Shown here: piece after piece, positions 29,101 through 35,440 of the stretch | Numbering within the stretch: the stretch's first letter is position 1 | How the letters are laid out: the number at the start of each line of letters is the position of its first letter | From: Glandiceps talaboti | Taxonomy: Eukaryota; Hemichordata; Enteropneusta; Spengelidae | Direction: 5' to 3' | Length of the DNA: 64,000 bases | Assembly: GCF_964340395.1 (NCBI RefSeq) | Contig: NC_135551.1 | Location: 17,523,503 to 17,587,502, forward strand | Made by a program: the position numbers and the translations under genes | The notes under the pieces: generated by a model | The model's database searches: none | What the model saw: the letters and a program-made list of their open reading frames with translations, nothing else | What the model was told of the DNA's origin: nothing

Positions 29101-30376
29101 ATGAAAGTTTGCTAACAACGCAACCCAGTTTTAGAATTTAACTTTTAAATTCGTTTCAAAGGAAAGTGTGTCTGACTGCGATAACACTTGACATGTGGAT
29201 ATGAGAGCTACGTCATAGTACTTGTACGGAATAACACAGACTGTCGACAATCGCTCGCGCCTTGTTTGCGACGTTTTATCTAAAACTAAAGTCGTCGCCG
29301 CGCTTCGATCCGAAGCAATACTACTATAAACGCATTTGGCCCTCGCAATGGGTATGCGATTGTAGTAGTAGTATTGCTCCGGATCGGAGCGCGGCGACGA
29401 CTTCAGTTTTAGATAAAACGTAGTAAAAAGGCGCGAGCGACTGTCAAGGAATAACACAACAGTGTTGTAAACTTGCTATTAGTTTTCATCTTCATTTTTC
29501 TTATGATTTTAAAACGTGGCAATAGTACGACAGTACAGGTAATAGTGTGTAGTTGACTTGTTTGATTTATTAAGCCATATTATTGGGGGAAAACATCCGC
29601 CTTCAAACTTGTACAAACTACTATCCATGGAAAATGTGAAGCAGTATAGGTAAATATTTAAAACAGGCAGGGATCCTACGATCTGTTCTTATATAAAACG
29701 TAATTTGTATCAGTATATTCTCTACCACGTCTCCTTTGTGACTTGCAATTGTACGACGATGGGTACTCTTTTTCTCGCAGACCGTCAACTATACGAATTT
29801 GTAATTTTTTAGAAAATTTTTGAATTTTTCAGTGAAACATTATTGTATATGTGCAAATGGTACAATGAGAACCTTAAAGATTAACGAGAAACTTTTATTT
29901 CTAATTATTTAGTAGCTACGTACATGTATATACATGATCATCTCAATCATTGCATCTGTTGACTGGAAAAAGGCATATCAGAAGCCAAATACTAGTAACC
30001 AATGGTATAGAAAAGACACACACTTACCAGTTTGACAGCAAGTACCCGTCCATCCCGAATTACAAGCACATGATCTTGCCAATGGACGACCGTGATTGTT
30101 GCACCCTGGGTTATTGCAAGACCTGGGTTCACTCATCGCGTAGTTGCACGAACCCCCACAAGAAGCACCTCTAGTTACGCGACGAGTACGCGTCTGCTGA
30201 CCTGCCGTGCCACAAGGAGCGTTACACGTACTCCAGCCACTCCAGGCGCTAACTTGACAGTTAGTAACGGGACAACGGCGACGACGACGTCTTCGCCAAC
30301 CCCTTACCAGACCAGTCACCTCAGAAAGGACGGCTATGAAGAGTACCAATGAAATGACAAACGTTGTTATCTTCAT
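6951..30376 (-). CDS. Gene 1: secreted TSP1 + 30 EGF-domain protein (span; exons listed separately)
   Basis: This is a 31-exon gene model on the minus strand with a predicted 1345 residues. The order is signal peptide (about 1-22), arginine run (28-34), TSP1 domain (about 35-90), cysteine-rich tail (91-116), and EGF1 to EGF30 (117-1345). Every internal exon is a multiple of three and begins with the second base of a codon, so domains can be added or lost without a frameshift. Most EGF units carry D-x-(D/N)-E-C at the start and C-x-N-x(4)-(F/Y)-x-C-x-C, the marks of calcium-binding EGF with an Asn hydroxylation site. Such tandem repeats form rigid calcium-stabilised rods in extracellular matrix and secreted proteins, as in the fibrillin, fibulin and SCUBE families. 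I do not recognise a named orthologue with TSP1 at the N-terminus followed only by EGF units. No transmembrane segment or anchor is seen. Gene 3 has the same plan. Confidence 0.8.
7335..7962. repeat. (TACA)n microsatellite, about 620 bp
   Basis: A long imperfect (CATA)n array in the last intron of gene 1, with scattered ACAC, ATAT and TGCG interruptions. The 170-300 residue frames on both strands are the HTYIHTYI and CMYVCMYV products of the repeat. Confidence 0.97.
7963..9505. other. Gene 1 last intron, right part; no exon seen
   Basis: Unique AT-rich intron sequence. Open frames at 8129-8463 have no domain character and no suitable splice sites. Confidence 0.5.
9506..9628 (-). CDS. Gene 1 exon, EGF29
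   Basis: Residues 1262-1302. Starts [12 protein letters not shown] and ends LSCYG; the second cysteine is preceded by GE rather than the usual [14 protein letters not shown] is intact. Donor CATAG-type TATG|gtgag. Confidence 0.85.
9629..11015. other. Gene 1 intron with G-run and (TTAA)n
   Basis: It contains a homopolymer G run near 9760-9770 and an ATTA/ATAA array at about 10498-10595. The 79-residue plus-strand frame at 9907-10146 is not supported as a gene. Confidence 0.6.
11016..11132 (-). CDS. Gene 1 exon, EGF28 (short form)
   Basis: 117 bp, residues 1223-1261. Starts [12 protein letters not shown] and lacks the usual [15 protein letters not shown] keeps Asn and Phe. The last loop is two residues short (IQDGYNC). 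Confidence 0.85.
11310..11324. repeat. Poly-G run
   Basis: A G homopolymer of about 13 bases in a gene 1 intron. The flanking phrases containing 'attaaccgtt' at about 11267 and 11522 are repeated, so a short repeat pair brackets it. Confidence 0.6.
11949..12071 (-). CDS. Gene 1 exon, EGF27
   Basis: Residues 1182-1222. Starts EINEC, with Glu where most units have Asp, then [23 protein letters not shown] and DDGKTCTG. Confidence 0.85.
12269..12391 (-). CDS. Gene 1 exon, EGF26
   Basis: Residues 1141-1181. Starts [12 protein letters not shown], an acidic start; [12 protein letters not shown] follows. The last loop has DEDKKGCHG instead of the common DGKTC. Confidence 0.85.
12714..12842 (-). CDS. 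Gene 1 exon, EGF25 (long form)
   Basis: 129 bp, residues 1098-1140. The first loop is two residues longer than usual (DEDVEPPKC) and has no [14 protein letters not shown] and DDDGSTCIG follow. Confidence 0.85.
13083..13227. repeat. (ATATC)n pentanucleotide microsatellite
   Basis: TCATA/TCGTA units, nearly pure from 13140 to 13226, ending about 30 bp from the EGF24 donor. Poly-(SYHII) frames are repeat products. Confidence 0.95.
13260..13376 (-). CDS. Gene 1 exon, EGF24 (short form)
   Basis: 117 bp, residues 1059-1097. Starts [24 protein letters not shown] keeps Asn and Phe. The last loop is short, [10 protein letters not shown]. Confidence 0.85.
13948..14067 (-). CDS. Gene 1 exon, EGF23
   Basis: 120 bp, residues 1019-1058. 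Starts [12 protein letters not shown], no [14 protein letters not shown] has Trp at the usual Phe/Tyr position. Ends DSNSCTG. Confidence 0.85.
14282..14476. repeat. (CATA)n followed by (GACA/GACG)n microsatellite
   Basis: CATA units lie at 14282-14403 and GACG/GACA units at 14418-14476, in the intron between EGF22 and EGF23. A poly-G run follows at about 14518-14530. Confidence 0.95.
14934..15056 (-). CDS. Gene 1 exon, EGF22
   Basis: Residues 978-1018. Starts [24 protein letters not shown] and GEDGKTCNG follow. The donor is the less common G|gtatg. Confidence 0.85.
15400..15522 (-). CDS. Gene 1 exon, EGF21
   Basis: Residues 937-977. Starts [24 protein letters not shown]; ends DNTDCQG. The donor G|gtggga is weaker than its neighbours. 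Confidence 0.82.
15604..15756. repeat. (CAT)/(CAC) trinucleotide microsatellite
   Basis: ATC, GTC and ACC triplets, with (ACC)n at 15650-15690 and (ATC)n at 15692-15756. An A/C homopolymer-rich stretch follows at 15828-15902. Confidence 0.95.
15917..16039 (-). CDS. Gene 1 exon, EGF20
   Basis: Residues 896-936. Starts [24 protein letters not shown] has His where Phe/Tyr is usual, which breaks the strict hydroxylation consensus. Ends NRASCTG. Confidence 0.85.
16263..16385 (-). CDS. Gene 1 exon, EGF19
   Basis: Residues 855-895. Starts [24 protein letters not shown]; ends DQKTCTG. Donor G|gtcagt. Confidence 0.85.
16893..17015 (-). CDS. Gene 1 exon, EGF18
   Basis: Residues 814-854. Starts [24 protein letters not shown]; ends DGRTCSG. 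Confidence 0.85.
17131..17395. repeat. (CATA)n / (GCAT)n / (CGCA)n compound microsatellite
   Basis: CATA units interrupted by TGCA and CGCA blocks at 17219-17272 and CCAT near 17334. It lies in the intron between EGF17 and EGF18. Confidence 0.95.
17496..17612. mobile_element. Hairpin element (MITE-like), about 117 bp
   Basis: The arm at 17496-17534 is the reverse complement of 17578-17612 with a few mismatches (core agttctcttcttccacttt / aaagtggaagaagagaact). The loop is about 43 bp. It lies in the intron 5' of EGF17's donor. No coding capacity. Confidence 0.7.
17658..17780 (-). CDS. Gene 1 exon, EGF17
   Basis: Residues 773-813. Starts [24 protein letters not shown] has His at the aromatic position; ends NGKSCTG. 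Confidence 0.85.
18226..18348 (-). CDS. Gene 1 exon, EGF16
   Basis: Residues 732-772. Starts [24 protein letters not shown]; ends DGKECVG. Confidence 0.85.
   Translation of the reverse strand: MTMNVVITMVAAVRYVGTLLVDFIASAGRGSRWQAMAKSA
18470..18585. repeat. (TGTC)n microsatellite, left copy of a duplicated block
   Basis: TGTC units with two TGCCTGAC interruptions. A related TGTC/GTCA array holds the matching place before EGF8 at 22928-23187. Confidence 0.95.
18702..18824 (-). CDS. Gene 1 exon, EGF15
   Basis: Residues 691-731. Starts [24 protein letters not shown]; ends NGITCTG. It differs from EGF8 by one residue (Ile for Arg near the end), and the flanking intron sequence is also shared. 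Confidence 0.88.
19335..19457 (-). CDS. Gene 1 exon, EGF14
   Basis: Residues 650-690. Starts [24 protein letters not shown]; ends GRDGKTCDG. It is identical to EGF7 except for Thr for Ile at position 2. Confidence 0.88.
19617..19706. repeat. (TA)n microsatellite
   Basis: Nearly pure TA for about 70 bp, preceded by TAGAT units, in the intron between EGF13 and EGF14. A shorter (TA)n run follows at 19787-19802. Confidence 0.95.
20110..20232 (-). CDS. Gene 1 exon, EGF13
   Basis: Residues 609-649. Starts [24 protein letters not shown]; ends GRDGRSCDG. It differs from EGF6 by Asp for Asn at one site. Confidence 0.88.
20899..21021 (-). CDS. Gene 1 exon, EGF12
   Basis: Residues 568-608. Starts [24 protein letters not shown]; ends NGKTCNG. 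One of the seven near-identical units. Confidence 0.88.
21335..21457 (-). CDS. Gene 1 exon, EGF11
   Basis: Residues 527-567. Starts [37 protein letters not shown]. Confidence 0.88.
21715..21793. repeat. (CACAA)n pentanucleotide microsatellite
   Basis: About 15 units of ACACA/CAACA sequence in the intron between EGF10 and EGF11. Confidence 0.95.
21855..21977 (-). CDS. Gene 1 exon, EGF10
   Basis: Residues 486-526. Starts [24 protein letters not shown]; ends NGKTCSG. Confidence 0.88.
22293..22415 (-). CDS. Gene 1 exon, EGF9
   Basis: Residues 445-485. Starts [34 protein letters not shown], the most diverged of the seven-unit group. Confidence 0.88.
22832..22872 (-). pseudogene. Fragment of a decayed EGF exon
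   Basis: On the minus strand this reads ...[12 protein letters not shown], the N-terminal third of the EGF9-12 type exon. The first residues and the rest are lost, and there is no donor in place. Confidence 0.65.
22928..23187. repeat. (TGTC)n / (GTCA)n / (GGTC)n microsatellite, right copy
   Basis: TGTC runs flank a GTCA-rich middle. It occupies the same position relative to EGF8 as the 18470-18585 array does to EGF15. Confidence 0.95.
23331..23453 (-). CDS. Gene 1 exon, EGF8
   Basis: Residues 404-444. Starts [24 protein letters not shown]; ends NGRTCTG. Duplicate of EGF15. Confidence 0.88.
24014..24136 (-). CDS. Gene 1 exon, EGF7
   Basis: Residues 363-403. Starts [24 protein letters not shown]; ends DGKTCDG. 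Duplicate of EGF14. Confidence 0.88.
24532..24654 (-). CDS. Gene 1 exon, EGF6
   Basis: Residues 322-362. Starts [24 protein letters not shown] followed by NNGF; ends DGRSCDG. Duplicate of EGF13. Confidence 0.88.
24886..25213 (+). mobile_element. Palindromic dispersed element, copy 1
   Basis: 24888-24949 is an imperfect reverse complement of 24990-25050 (ttattctccaatattt... / ...actggagaataa). A non-palindromic tail runs to about 25213. The second copy lies inverted at 44143-44412. No coding capacity, so probably a non-autonomous DNA element. Here it sits in the intron between EGF5 and EGF6. Confidence 0.7.
25519..25641 (-). CDS. Gene 1 exon, EGF5
   Basis: Residues 281-321. Starts [34 protein letters not shown]. 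Confidence 0.88.
26084..26206 (-). CDS. Gene 1 exon, EGF4
   Basis: Residues 240-280. Starts [34 protein letters not shown]. Confidence 0.88.
26497..26619 (-). CDS. Gene 1 exon, EGF3
   Basis: Residues 199-239. Starts [35 protein letters not shown] poly-C run (26470-26480) lies just 3' of its donor. Confidence 0.88.
27098..27138 (-). pseudogene. Start of a decayed EGF exon with a stop codon
   Basis: The minus strand reads D-I-N-E then TGA in place of the first cysteine codon TGC, then SSNNHGCSQ-like residues. The acceptor side (gcag|atATCAACG) is still recognisable and the 3' two thirds are gone. Confidence 0.7.
27175..27297 (-). CDS. Gene 1 exon, EGF2
   Basis: Residues 158-198. Starts [24 protein letters not shown]; ends GNGRSCNG. 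It lies 37 bp downstream of the decayed exon in transcription order reversed, so the two were probably neighbouring units. Confidence 0.83.
27657..27745. mobile_element. Imperfect hairpin element, about 90 bp
   Basis: Arm 27657-27682 (ctagtcatgtgggttt...) pairs with 27711-27745 with a few mismatches and one gap. The loop is C-rich. In the first EGF intron of gene 1. Confidence 0.55.
28095..28217 (-). CDS. Gene 1 exon, EGF1
   Basis: Residues 117-157. Starts [24 protein letters not shown]; ends NGKSCSG. Donor G|gtgag. Confidence 0.85.
28909..29059. mobile_element. Long palindrome (MITE-like), about 150 bp
   Basis: Arms 28916-28983 and 28988-29053 pair over about 66 bp with a few mismatches (core gccctcgcatcacat / atgtgatgcgaggg). 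The outermost bases read TAG...CTA. It lies in gene 1 intron 1. The 63-residue minus-strand frame at 28748-28939 partly inside it is not a gene. Confidence 0.75.
29228..29458. mobile_element. Palindromic element flanked by 11-bp direct repeats
   Basis: The direct repeat ggaataacaca lies at 29228-29238 and 29448-29458. Between them, 29239-29336 and 29350-29447 are near reverse complements with G/C-rich cores (tcgctcgcgcc / ggcgcgagcga; cgtcgccgcgct / gcgcggcgacg). Palindrome plus exact flanking repeats fits a non-autonomous DNA transposon with its target-site duplication. In gene 1 intron 1. Confidence 0.8.
30028..30376 (-). CDS. Gene 1 first coding exon: signal peptide, poly-Arg, TSP1 domain
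   Basis: 116 codons plus one base. The start at 30376 is followed by a hydrophobic signal peptide ([17 protein letters not shown]), then WRRRRRRRC at about 27-35. The TSP1 domain has [21 protein letters not shown] (arginine layers of the Trp-Arg ladder), CGGSC and SCNNPGC. WSGW is a possible C-mannosylation site. The tail [18 protein letters not shown] and GTCCQTG resembles the C-terminal half of an EGF unit. TSP1 domains bind glycosaminoglycans and matrix proteins. A TTCTCTTTTTAG tract at 30395-30406 looks like an acceptor, so the true first exon is probably an untranslated one upstream. Homologous to the exons at 37468 and 46597. Confidence 0.85.
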
Positions 30377-30406
30377 GGTTCCTCAGTGATGATTCTAAAA
30401 AGAGAA
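30377..30406 (-). promoter_or_regulatory. 3' splice site of a 5'-UTR intron before gene 1 ATG
   Basis: A pyrimidine tract ends in TTTTTAG at 30395-30396, leaving an 18-nt leader before the ATG. Genes 2 and 3 have the same arrangement. Confidence 0.45.
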
Positions 30407-30995
30407 CAATAGTGCAGGAAGAGTTGAAAATCGGAACCCACACAAAGCAGCAGCAACAAAATATACAAATGCATGAAAATATTTAGCCATGGTCACACAC
30501 CATATGCCATAGTCCTGCTTGCAGACGGAGTAATTTTGGGCCTCGATCTGTCAATTCCCCCCCCCCCCCCCACTTCTCAGTATTGCATCTCGCATACCAT
30601 CTGCGAACAGGACTATACATACCCCATTATGTACCCCTTCGATATTTAGAACACGGAAACAACATGGTGATATTTAACTCATTCAAGGTCAAGTTGTCCA
30701 TGGTCTGTTGTGTATGCGAGAGAGTCGTCTACACATTCCAACCACTGATACTCCATGGCGGGCGTGTTCAAGTACGATGACCTATATCACATACATATAG
30801 CACGTTGTGGTGCATGATGTATATTAACCGAGGACCCTTGCTGCACCGAATAAGAAGGGATTCGACCATTCAAATACAATTTTCTATCAAGGAATATTTT
30901 TGAAGAGAATTGTGGATGGTGAGACGAGTTATAATTTGCTTAACTATGCGAATATCGAACGATGTACTCATGTATCCAGGCTAAACACGAAAGAA
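30407..30995. other. Probable 5'-UTR intron of gene 1; no gene
   Basis: It contains a poly-C run at about 30557-30571 and no convincing open frame. A candidate donor (gagac|gtaagtac, minus strand) lies near 31012-31017. Confidence 0.4.
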
Positions 30996-31195
30996 GATTA
31001 CATAATTGTACTTACGTCTCAAAATCTATGAAACTGTTTAAATACTGTTCAAATGGCGGACCAGCAAGTACCAGTTGCCGATGAGATCAGGAGCGAAGGG
31101 ACGTACAAGTACACCTCTTCCGCAAACCTTGAGAAAGTCTGACTTTTCTGTTTCTTTCGATAAACTTATAAGACAGCGAATGTTGTAATTAAAAG

Positions 31196-31326
31196 TGCTA
31201 TTTGATTGGTTGAAAGGTGGATAATTTTGTGACTGATTAACGTCAATTCGTTCTGATTGGCTAGTAGTCATGGCAATGGTAATATTATACTGGAGGAAAG
31301 GGCAATTTTAATTGCGCATGCGCAAT
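31196..31326 (-). promoter_or_regulatory. Candidate gene 1 promoter: two CCAAT boxes and an NRF1-like palindrome
   Basis: On the minus strand CCAAT lies near 31205 and again near 31255, and the palindrome attgcgcatgcgcaat at 31311-31326 fits the NRF1 consensus TGCGCATGCGC. They lie 0.8-0.95 kb upstream of the ATG but close upstream of the candidate untranslated exon. Motif-based inference. Confidence 0.35.
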
Positions 31327-31699
31327 AACACTTTTCTTTCCTCTTCCATGCTGAGTTAAAAGAAGGGGAGACTTCTTTCCTGGAAATTTGAGAGTGATCA
31401 CGGTCAACTTCCCGAAACATGATATTGTACTTATAGCATCCATGGAAGTAGTGACGTAATTGAGGAGTTCATTGACCCACTGCTGACGTAATGGAATGTG
31501 ATCCCTATAGTATGAGACATCTTTGTGTATGTATTTTCGACGTCTGAAAGGTCCAGCCGTTGGCCCCTTCGCTTGTTTACGTGTATATGTTCCATTCGCT
31601 TTTGAGAGAACGCATCATACGTGTACGAGCGGAATGAACGCCTGGGTCTTTCCGGCTACTTGCGACATGTCGTGCAGCACGTCAGCCACCATTTGCTGA

Positions 31700-32165
31700 G
31701 GCAGGGCTGCTCGGCCGGGGGGGGGGGAGGGGAGGGGGAGGGTCGTACTCCCATAGAAAGGTTTACACCTCCCCCTTTTTCGACTCAAGTAGACTTTTGA
31801 GTCTTGAATTTTAAAAGCATTATGTAAAGGTTTGACCCACCTCTTTGAATGTACGTACGACTTTTGACCCCATATTTTGAACAAGGTTGTTTCCACGAGT
31901 TGTTTTCAGTCATCTTTATCGGAAGTGGGCGCCCCTCCCCCGAGCATGAACTCTTCACCCATTCATTTGCCTGAAATGTAGACATTTGACCCCTAGGCCT
32001 GTTTTTGGCTAAAATGTAAAATCCCCTGTTTTTTGGATAACATGTAAACTTTTGACCCATATATACTTTTTGAATTTGTGTAGAGTTTGTGGTTGTAATT
32101 TTAGTCCACCAGGGTACATATGTACCCATTAACCACCCGAGTATCCCCCCCCCCCATTCCCGGGC
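31700..32165. repeat. Diverged dispersed repeat, left inverted copy
   Basis: It carries several phrases of the type 'atgta(a/g)a..tttgaccc'. Its segment 31812-31905 matches the reverse complement of about 33545-33625, and 31975-32030 matches the reverse complement of about 33430-33500. Poly-G/C runs lie at 31718-31740 and 32147-32155. Confidence 0.55.
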
Positions 32166-32735
32166 TGCTCGGACACGTCGTATCACATAGTCTATACGTA
32201 AATATCAAATGCATATGTCTGTATCCCTTGATTTGGACTTTTCATTATGGAGCATGTGCGAACGATCGGATAGAAATTCAAACTGAGAAATTCTATCTGT
32301 ATAGTATACACACGATGTACTAGTTACCAGACTGAGTTTTATTACATATTTGTCGACGTGTATAAACCTTTGAGTGGGTCATCATGGATGGATATCAATG
32401 TATAATTATAACCCGTTTACATTAATGTTAATGAACCTTGACCCGTTTACATTTATGAATACTCAGTAACTGTGTCTTCGCGGAAATAGTGTTACTGACG
32501 TAATTACTTCTAGGTACCCATCGTCTGCGGGGAATCCCCTTCCGTTTATTCAGCGATATATGTGACATACAATACAGGTTTGAGTTTTACTAACTATTAT
32601 AACATTTGAATTTTCAGAGTATTTCCAGAAATAAAAGTAATGACTTGACTAGAGGTCCTTTCTACTATGAAAAAAAACTCGTCATTATTGTATAATATTT
32701 TGAAACCATATCTATATATGTGTCCTCTTCATCAG

Positions 32736-32841
32736 TAAAAGTGGAAGTCTAGTTCCTGACGACCGTGTACAGATTTCACACTATGTTATCTTCACACATT
32801 AATGTGTAAAATCGGTCGTCAGGAACTAGACGTTAAAAGTG
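32736..32841. mobile_element. 90-bp hairpin element with 8-bp target duplication
   Basis: taaaagtg occurs at 32736-32743 and 32834-32841. Just inside, gtctagttcctgacgacc (32747-32764) pairs with ggtcgtcaggaactagac (32814-32831) without mismatch. An 8-bp duplication is typical of hAT-type DNA transposons, and a non-autonomous hAT-like MITE is the likeliest reading. Confidence 0.75.
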
Positions 32842-33299
32842 CTATATCCAGTATAAAACACGTACCCACAACTTTGCAATGAAATTAATACTCGATAGAA
32901 GTTAGTTGTTTTTAATAGGACTTCATGAATCACGGTTCAAAGGTCAAGTTTTGTTTCCTTTGTAAACTACCAAACTCAATAATATAATGTGAATGTTTCC
33001 CGTATTGAGTAAACACTCCATCCATTGGTAAATGCATTATAGAATTGTTTGAGTACAGTGCTTCCCACCGATGTCTGCTCGACTGTGTATACTGTTTACA
33101 GAACCCCTACTTTGAAACTCGTTGGCATTTTCCTTGTACGTAATGTTTATGTTGAGAGAAATCTGTCTCGGTGACCATGACCCAGTTACATCATGAATAT
33201 TCAAAACCACTTTGAGGAACTTGAAGAAGTCGCCTGACAACATGGACAAGCATTTCTCTTATTACAGATTTTTTTTCATCTATTTCAATTTTACAGTGG
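32842..33299. other. Intergenic, nothing recognised
   Basis: Unique AT-rich sequence. A frame at 33037-33249 (minus) has no recognisable feature. Confidence 0.45.
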
Positions 33300-33622
33300 A
33301 CTTACGGGTGTGTGCACGTGTGTGAATGGGGTGGGGGTGGGGGGGGGGGGGCTTGTATACTGGCGTACCCTGGCAAATTCCGAGTTTGGCAAATCATGAT
33401 CACAAGCCACAAAAAAATCAGAATCAAGGGGGGGGGGGTTCAACAATCTACATTTTAACCAGAAACAAGGGGTCAAATATCTACACCTGGCCAAAAAGTA
33501 TGACTTAACATATTCTTGGGTAGGAAATCGTGGAAATCGGCAACTTAGAAACTACATTGTCCAAAATATTGGGTCAAAGTTCATACACGCATTCACACAG
33601 AGAGTCAAACCTCTACATAATG
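33300..33622. repeat. Diverged dispersed repeat, right inverted copy
   Basis: It pairs with 31700-32165 in inverted orientation and has G runs at about 33329-33351 and 33428-33438. It ends close to the SINE that starts at 33628. Confidence 0.5.
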
Positions 33623-33627
33623 TTGGG

Positions 33628-33853
33628 TTGTCGGTGGCTTAGTGGTTAAACCACTTGCCTCTTACCACTGCGGTCGGGGTTAAATTTACCACGCTGTAAG
33701 TAAGAAGAGGGACGTTCAGTTTGACTCTACCGAACAACGCAGGTTTTCCCCGGGTACTCCCGTTTCCTCCTGCATTAACACTGAACCCATGACGGATGGC
33801 TTCTTGGGAGACAAGTGTTTATATGCTTAAAGAACTATCCAGTATAAATAAAG

Positions 33854-33886
<33 letters not shown>

Positions 33887-33888
33887 AT
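33628..33888 (+). mobile_element. tRNA-derived SINE, copy 1
   Basis: A tRNA-like head has box A tggcttagtgg (33635-33645) and a degenerate box B ggttaaattta (33678-33688). A body follows with 'gttcagtttgactctaccgaacaacgcag' in pieces, then 'ccccgggtactcc' and 'gtttcctcctgc', ending in (TTA)n. The 'gggtactcc..gtttcctcc' body resembles the conserved central domain known from several marine invertebrate SINEs (perhaps the Nin domain; from memory, not searched). The second copy is at 52905. Confidence 0.75.
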
Positions 33889-33922
33889 GCAAAAGTCTAC
33901 CAAGAAAAAAACAACTTCGTTT

Positions 33923-34616
33923 TATATATTTTCATCGGTGGAAAAACTATGTTTTGTTTCCGCCTGACAAGTTAATGGTCAGAGATCGCTTGCTGTATAT
34001 TGTATTGTACCACAGACACGGAAGACACTCTTCCGTGTCTATGTTGTATTGATATCCGAGATCTATCGAGTGACCACTTAATGATTTTGAGAAAATAAGA
34101 GTTTTTGGTCTGAAACTTTAGGAGAACCTTTATGAAATTATCTGATATTTATAAGTACAAGTAAGTAAATAAGTAAGTAGGTACGAGGTACAATGTATGT
34201 ATGTATGCATGTATGTATGTATGTATGTATGTATGTATGTATGTATGTATGTATGTATGTATGTATGTGTGTGTGTATGTATGCCTGTCTGTCTGTCTGT
34301 ATGTGTGTGTGTATGTATGTATGTATGTATGTATGTATGTACGTACGTACGTACGTACGTACGTGTGTGTGTATGTATGTATGTATGTATGTATGTATGT
34401 ATGTATGTATGTATGTATGTATGCATGCATGCATGCATGCATGCATGCATGCATGTATGTATGTATGTATGTATGTATGTATGTATGTATGTATGTATGT
34501 ATGTATGTGCGTGCATGCGTGCGTTGCCACTACACAGAACATTGCTACACCATATATTAATTATATTTTTAGAAAATTGTTTAAGCTACCCATCGTTTCG
34601 TTTCATAAATATTGTA
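33923..34616. repeat. Dispersed repeat with internal (ATGT)n, copy 1
   Basis: Left flank 33923-34165 and right flank about 34525-34616 match 42081-42320 and 42570-42662. Between them lies a microsatellite of ATGT, TGTC, CGTA and TGCA blocks (34195-34508). A perfect 11-bp hairpin gacacggaaga/tcttccgtgtc lies at 34016-34041. Long open frames here are microsatellite products. Confidence 0.8.
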
Positions 34617-35260
34617 CAATGGCTAAAATGTGTTTCCTTTGTCAAAAATGTCATTTGAAAACCACTGAGCAGATTAGGCTGATTCTTGGCAGGGGTGTTT
34701 GTAGCGGTGTTTTTATTAAGAATTGTTCATGACAAGATGATCCCGTCGGTGATATGCAAATTAGGGCTTAAAATGTGTCATTTTGTCAAAAATTTATAAT
34801 TCCCAAACTACTAAGCAGATTGGGCTGAAATGTAATGGGGATGCGTCTGGGGATGAGCAGATGAAGGTGTATTTGCAACATGATGATCCCATTGGCGATA
34901 TTAGGTTTAACTCTTAACAATTTGAGTCAAAAACTTATATCTTGAAAAGTGTATGGTGAATGGGGCTGGATCATGATGGGGATGTTTCTAGACCATTCTT
35001 GCGACCATTAAAGTTCCCTTAGCAACAGTGAAATGACGATGCACATTACAATGATAACAGGGATTGGTAGTAAAATAAGTGAATAAACATTTTAAAAATG
35101 TATGCAAATATACCTAGCAACAAGACCACGCCCATAGCAACCAACATTCTATTGGTGGCATATATTGTAAAGATAACAGGGATTAATTGGCAAGCAATAT
35201 AACATTCAAAAATGTAAGGTAATATGCCTAACAATGTGCCATGACAATAGCAACAGCAAA
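34617..35260. repeat. Degenerate tandem units
   Basis: Phrases of the type 'aac(t)actaagcagattgggctga' recur near 34660 and 34805 and again near 36375. The phrase 'gataacagggatt' recurs at 35055 and 35172 with matching downstream sequence, giving units of about 115-145 bp. Confidence 0.55.
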
Positions 35261-35317
35261 ATACAGTTAGGCTACAACGCCATTGGCGTTATTTTTTTTT
35301 ATCACGAATAAGTTTAC

Positions 35318-35440
35318 CTATACAGGCGTGGCCATCAGGGTTCAGCGTATAACCTTTCTCACAAGTACAATGGTAACTTCTATCAATGTTTGTACATATT
35401 TGGCCACATCCACCATTGTCGTTTTCACATTCATCAATGT
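35318..35440 (-). CDS. Orphan EGF exon upstream of gene 1
   Basis: Complete 123-bp phase 1-1 exon with acceptor and donor. Starts DIDECENDNGGC, has CTNIDRSYHCTC and ends DGHACIG. All six cysteines and the calcium and hydroxylation residues are kept and no stop is present. It lies 5 kb upstream of the gene 1 start on the same strand, and no signal-peptide exon is seen further upstream. The HAC-G ending is closest to the first EGF exon of gene 3, which suggests an inverted copy from that gene. It may be an unused relic or belong to an alternative upstream transcript. Confidence 0.6.

Noticed and set aside
29131-29457. 108-residue minus-strand frame
   Set aside because: It covers the palindromic element; open only by chance across the arms.
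33628-33700. Possible tRNA gene
   Set aside because: Box A and box B are present but the stems do not pair as in a tRNA, and a SINE body follows.
34130-34732. Frames of 100-179 residues on both strands
   Set aside because: Translation of the (ATGT)n core of a dispersed repeat.
35046-35234. 62-residue hydrophobic minus-strand frame
   Set aside because: It spans the two degenerate tandem units and has no conserved feature.
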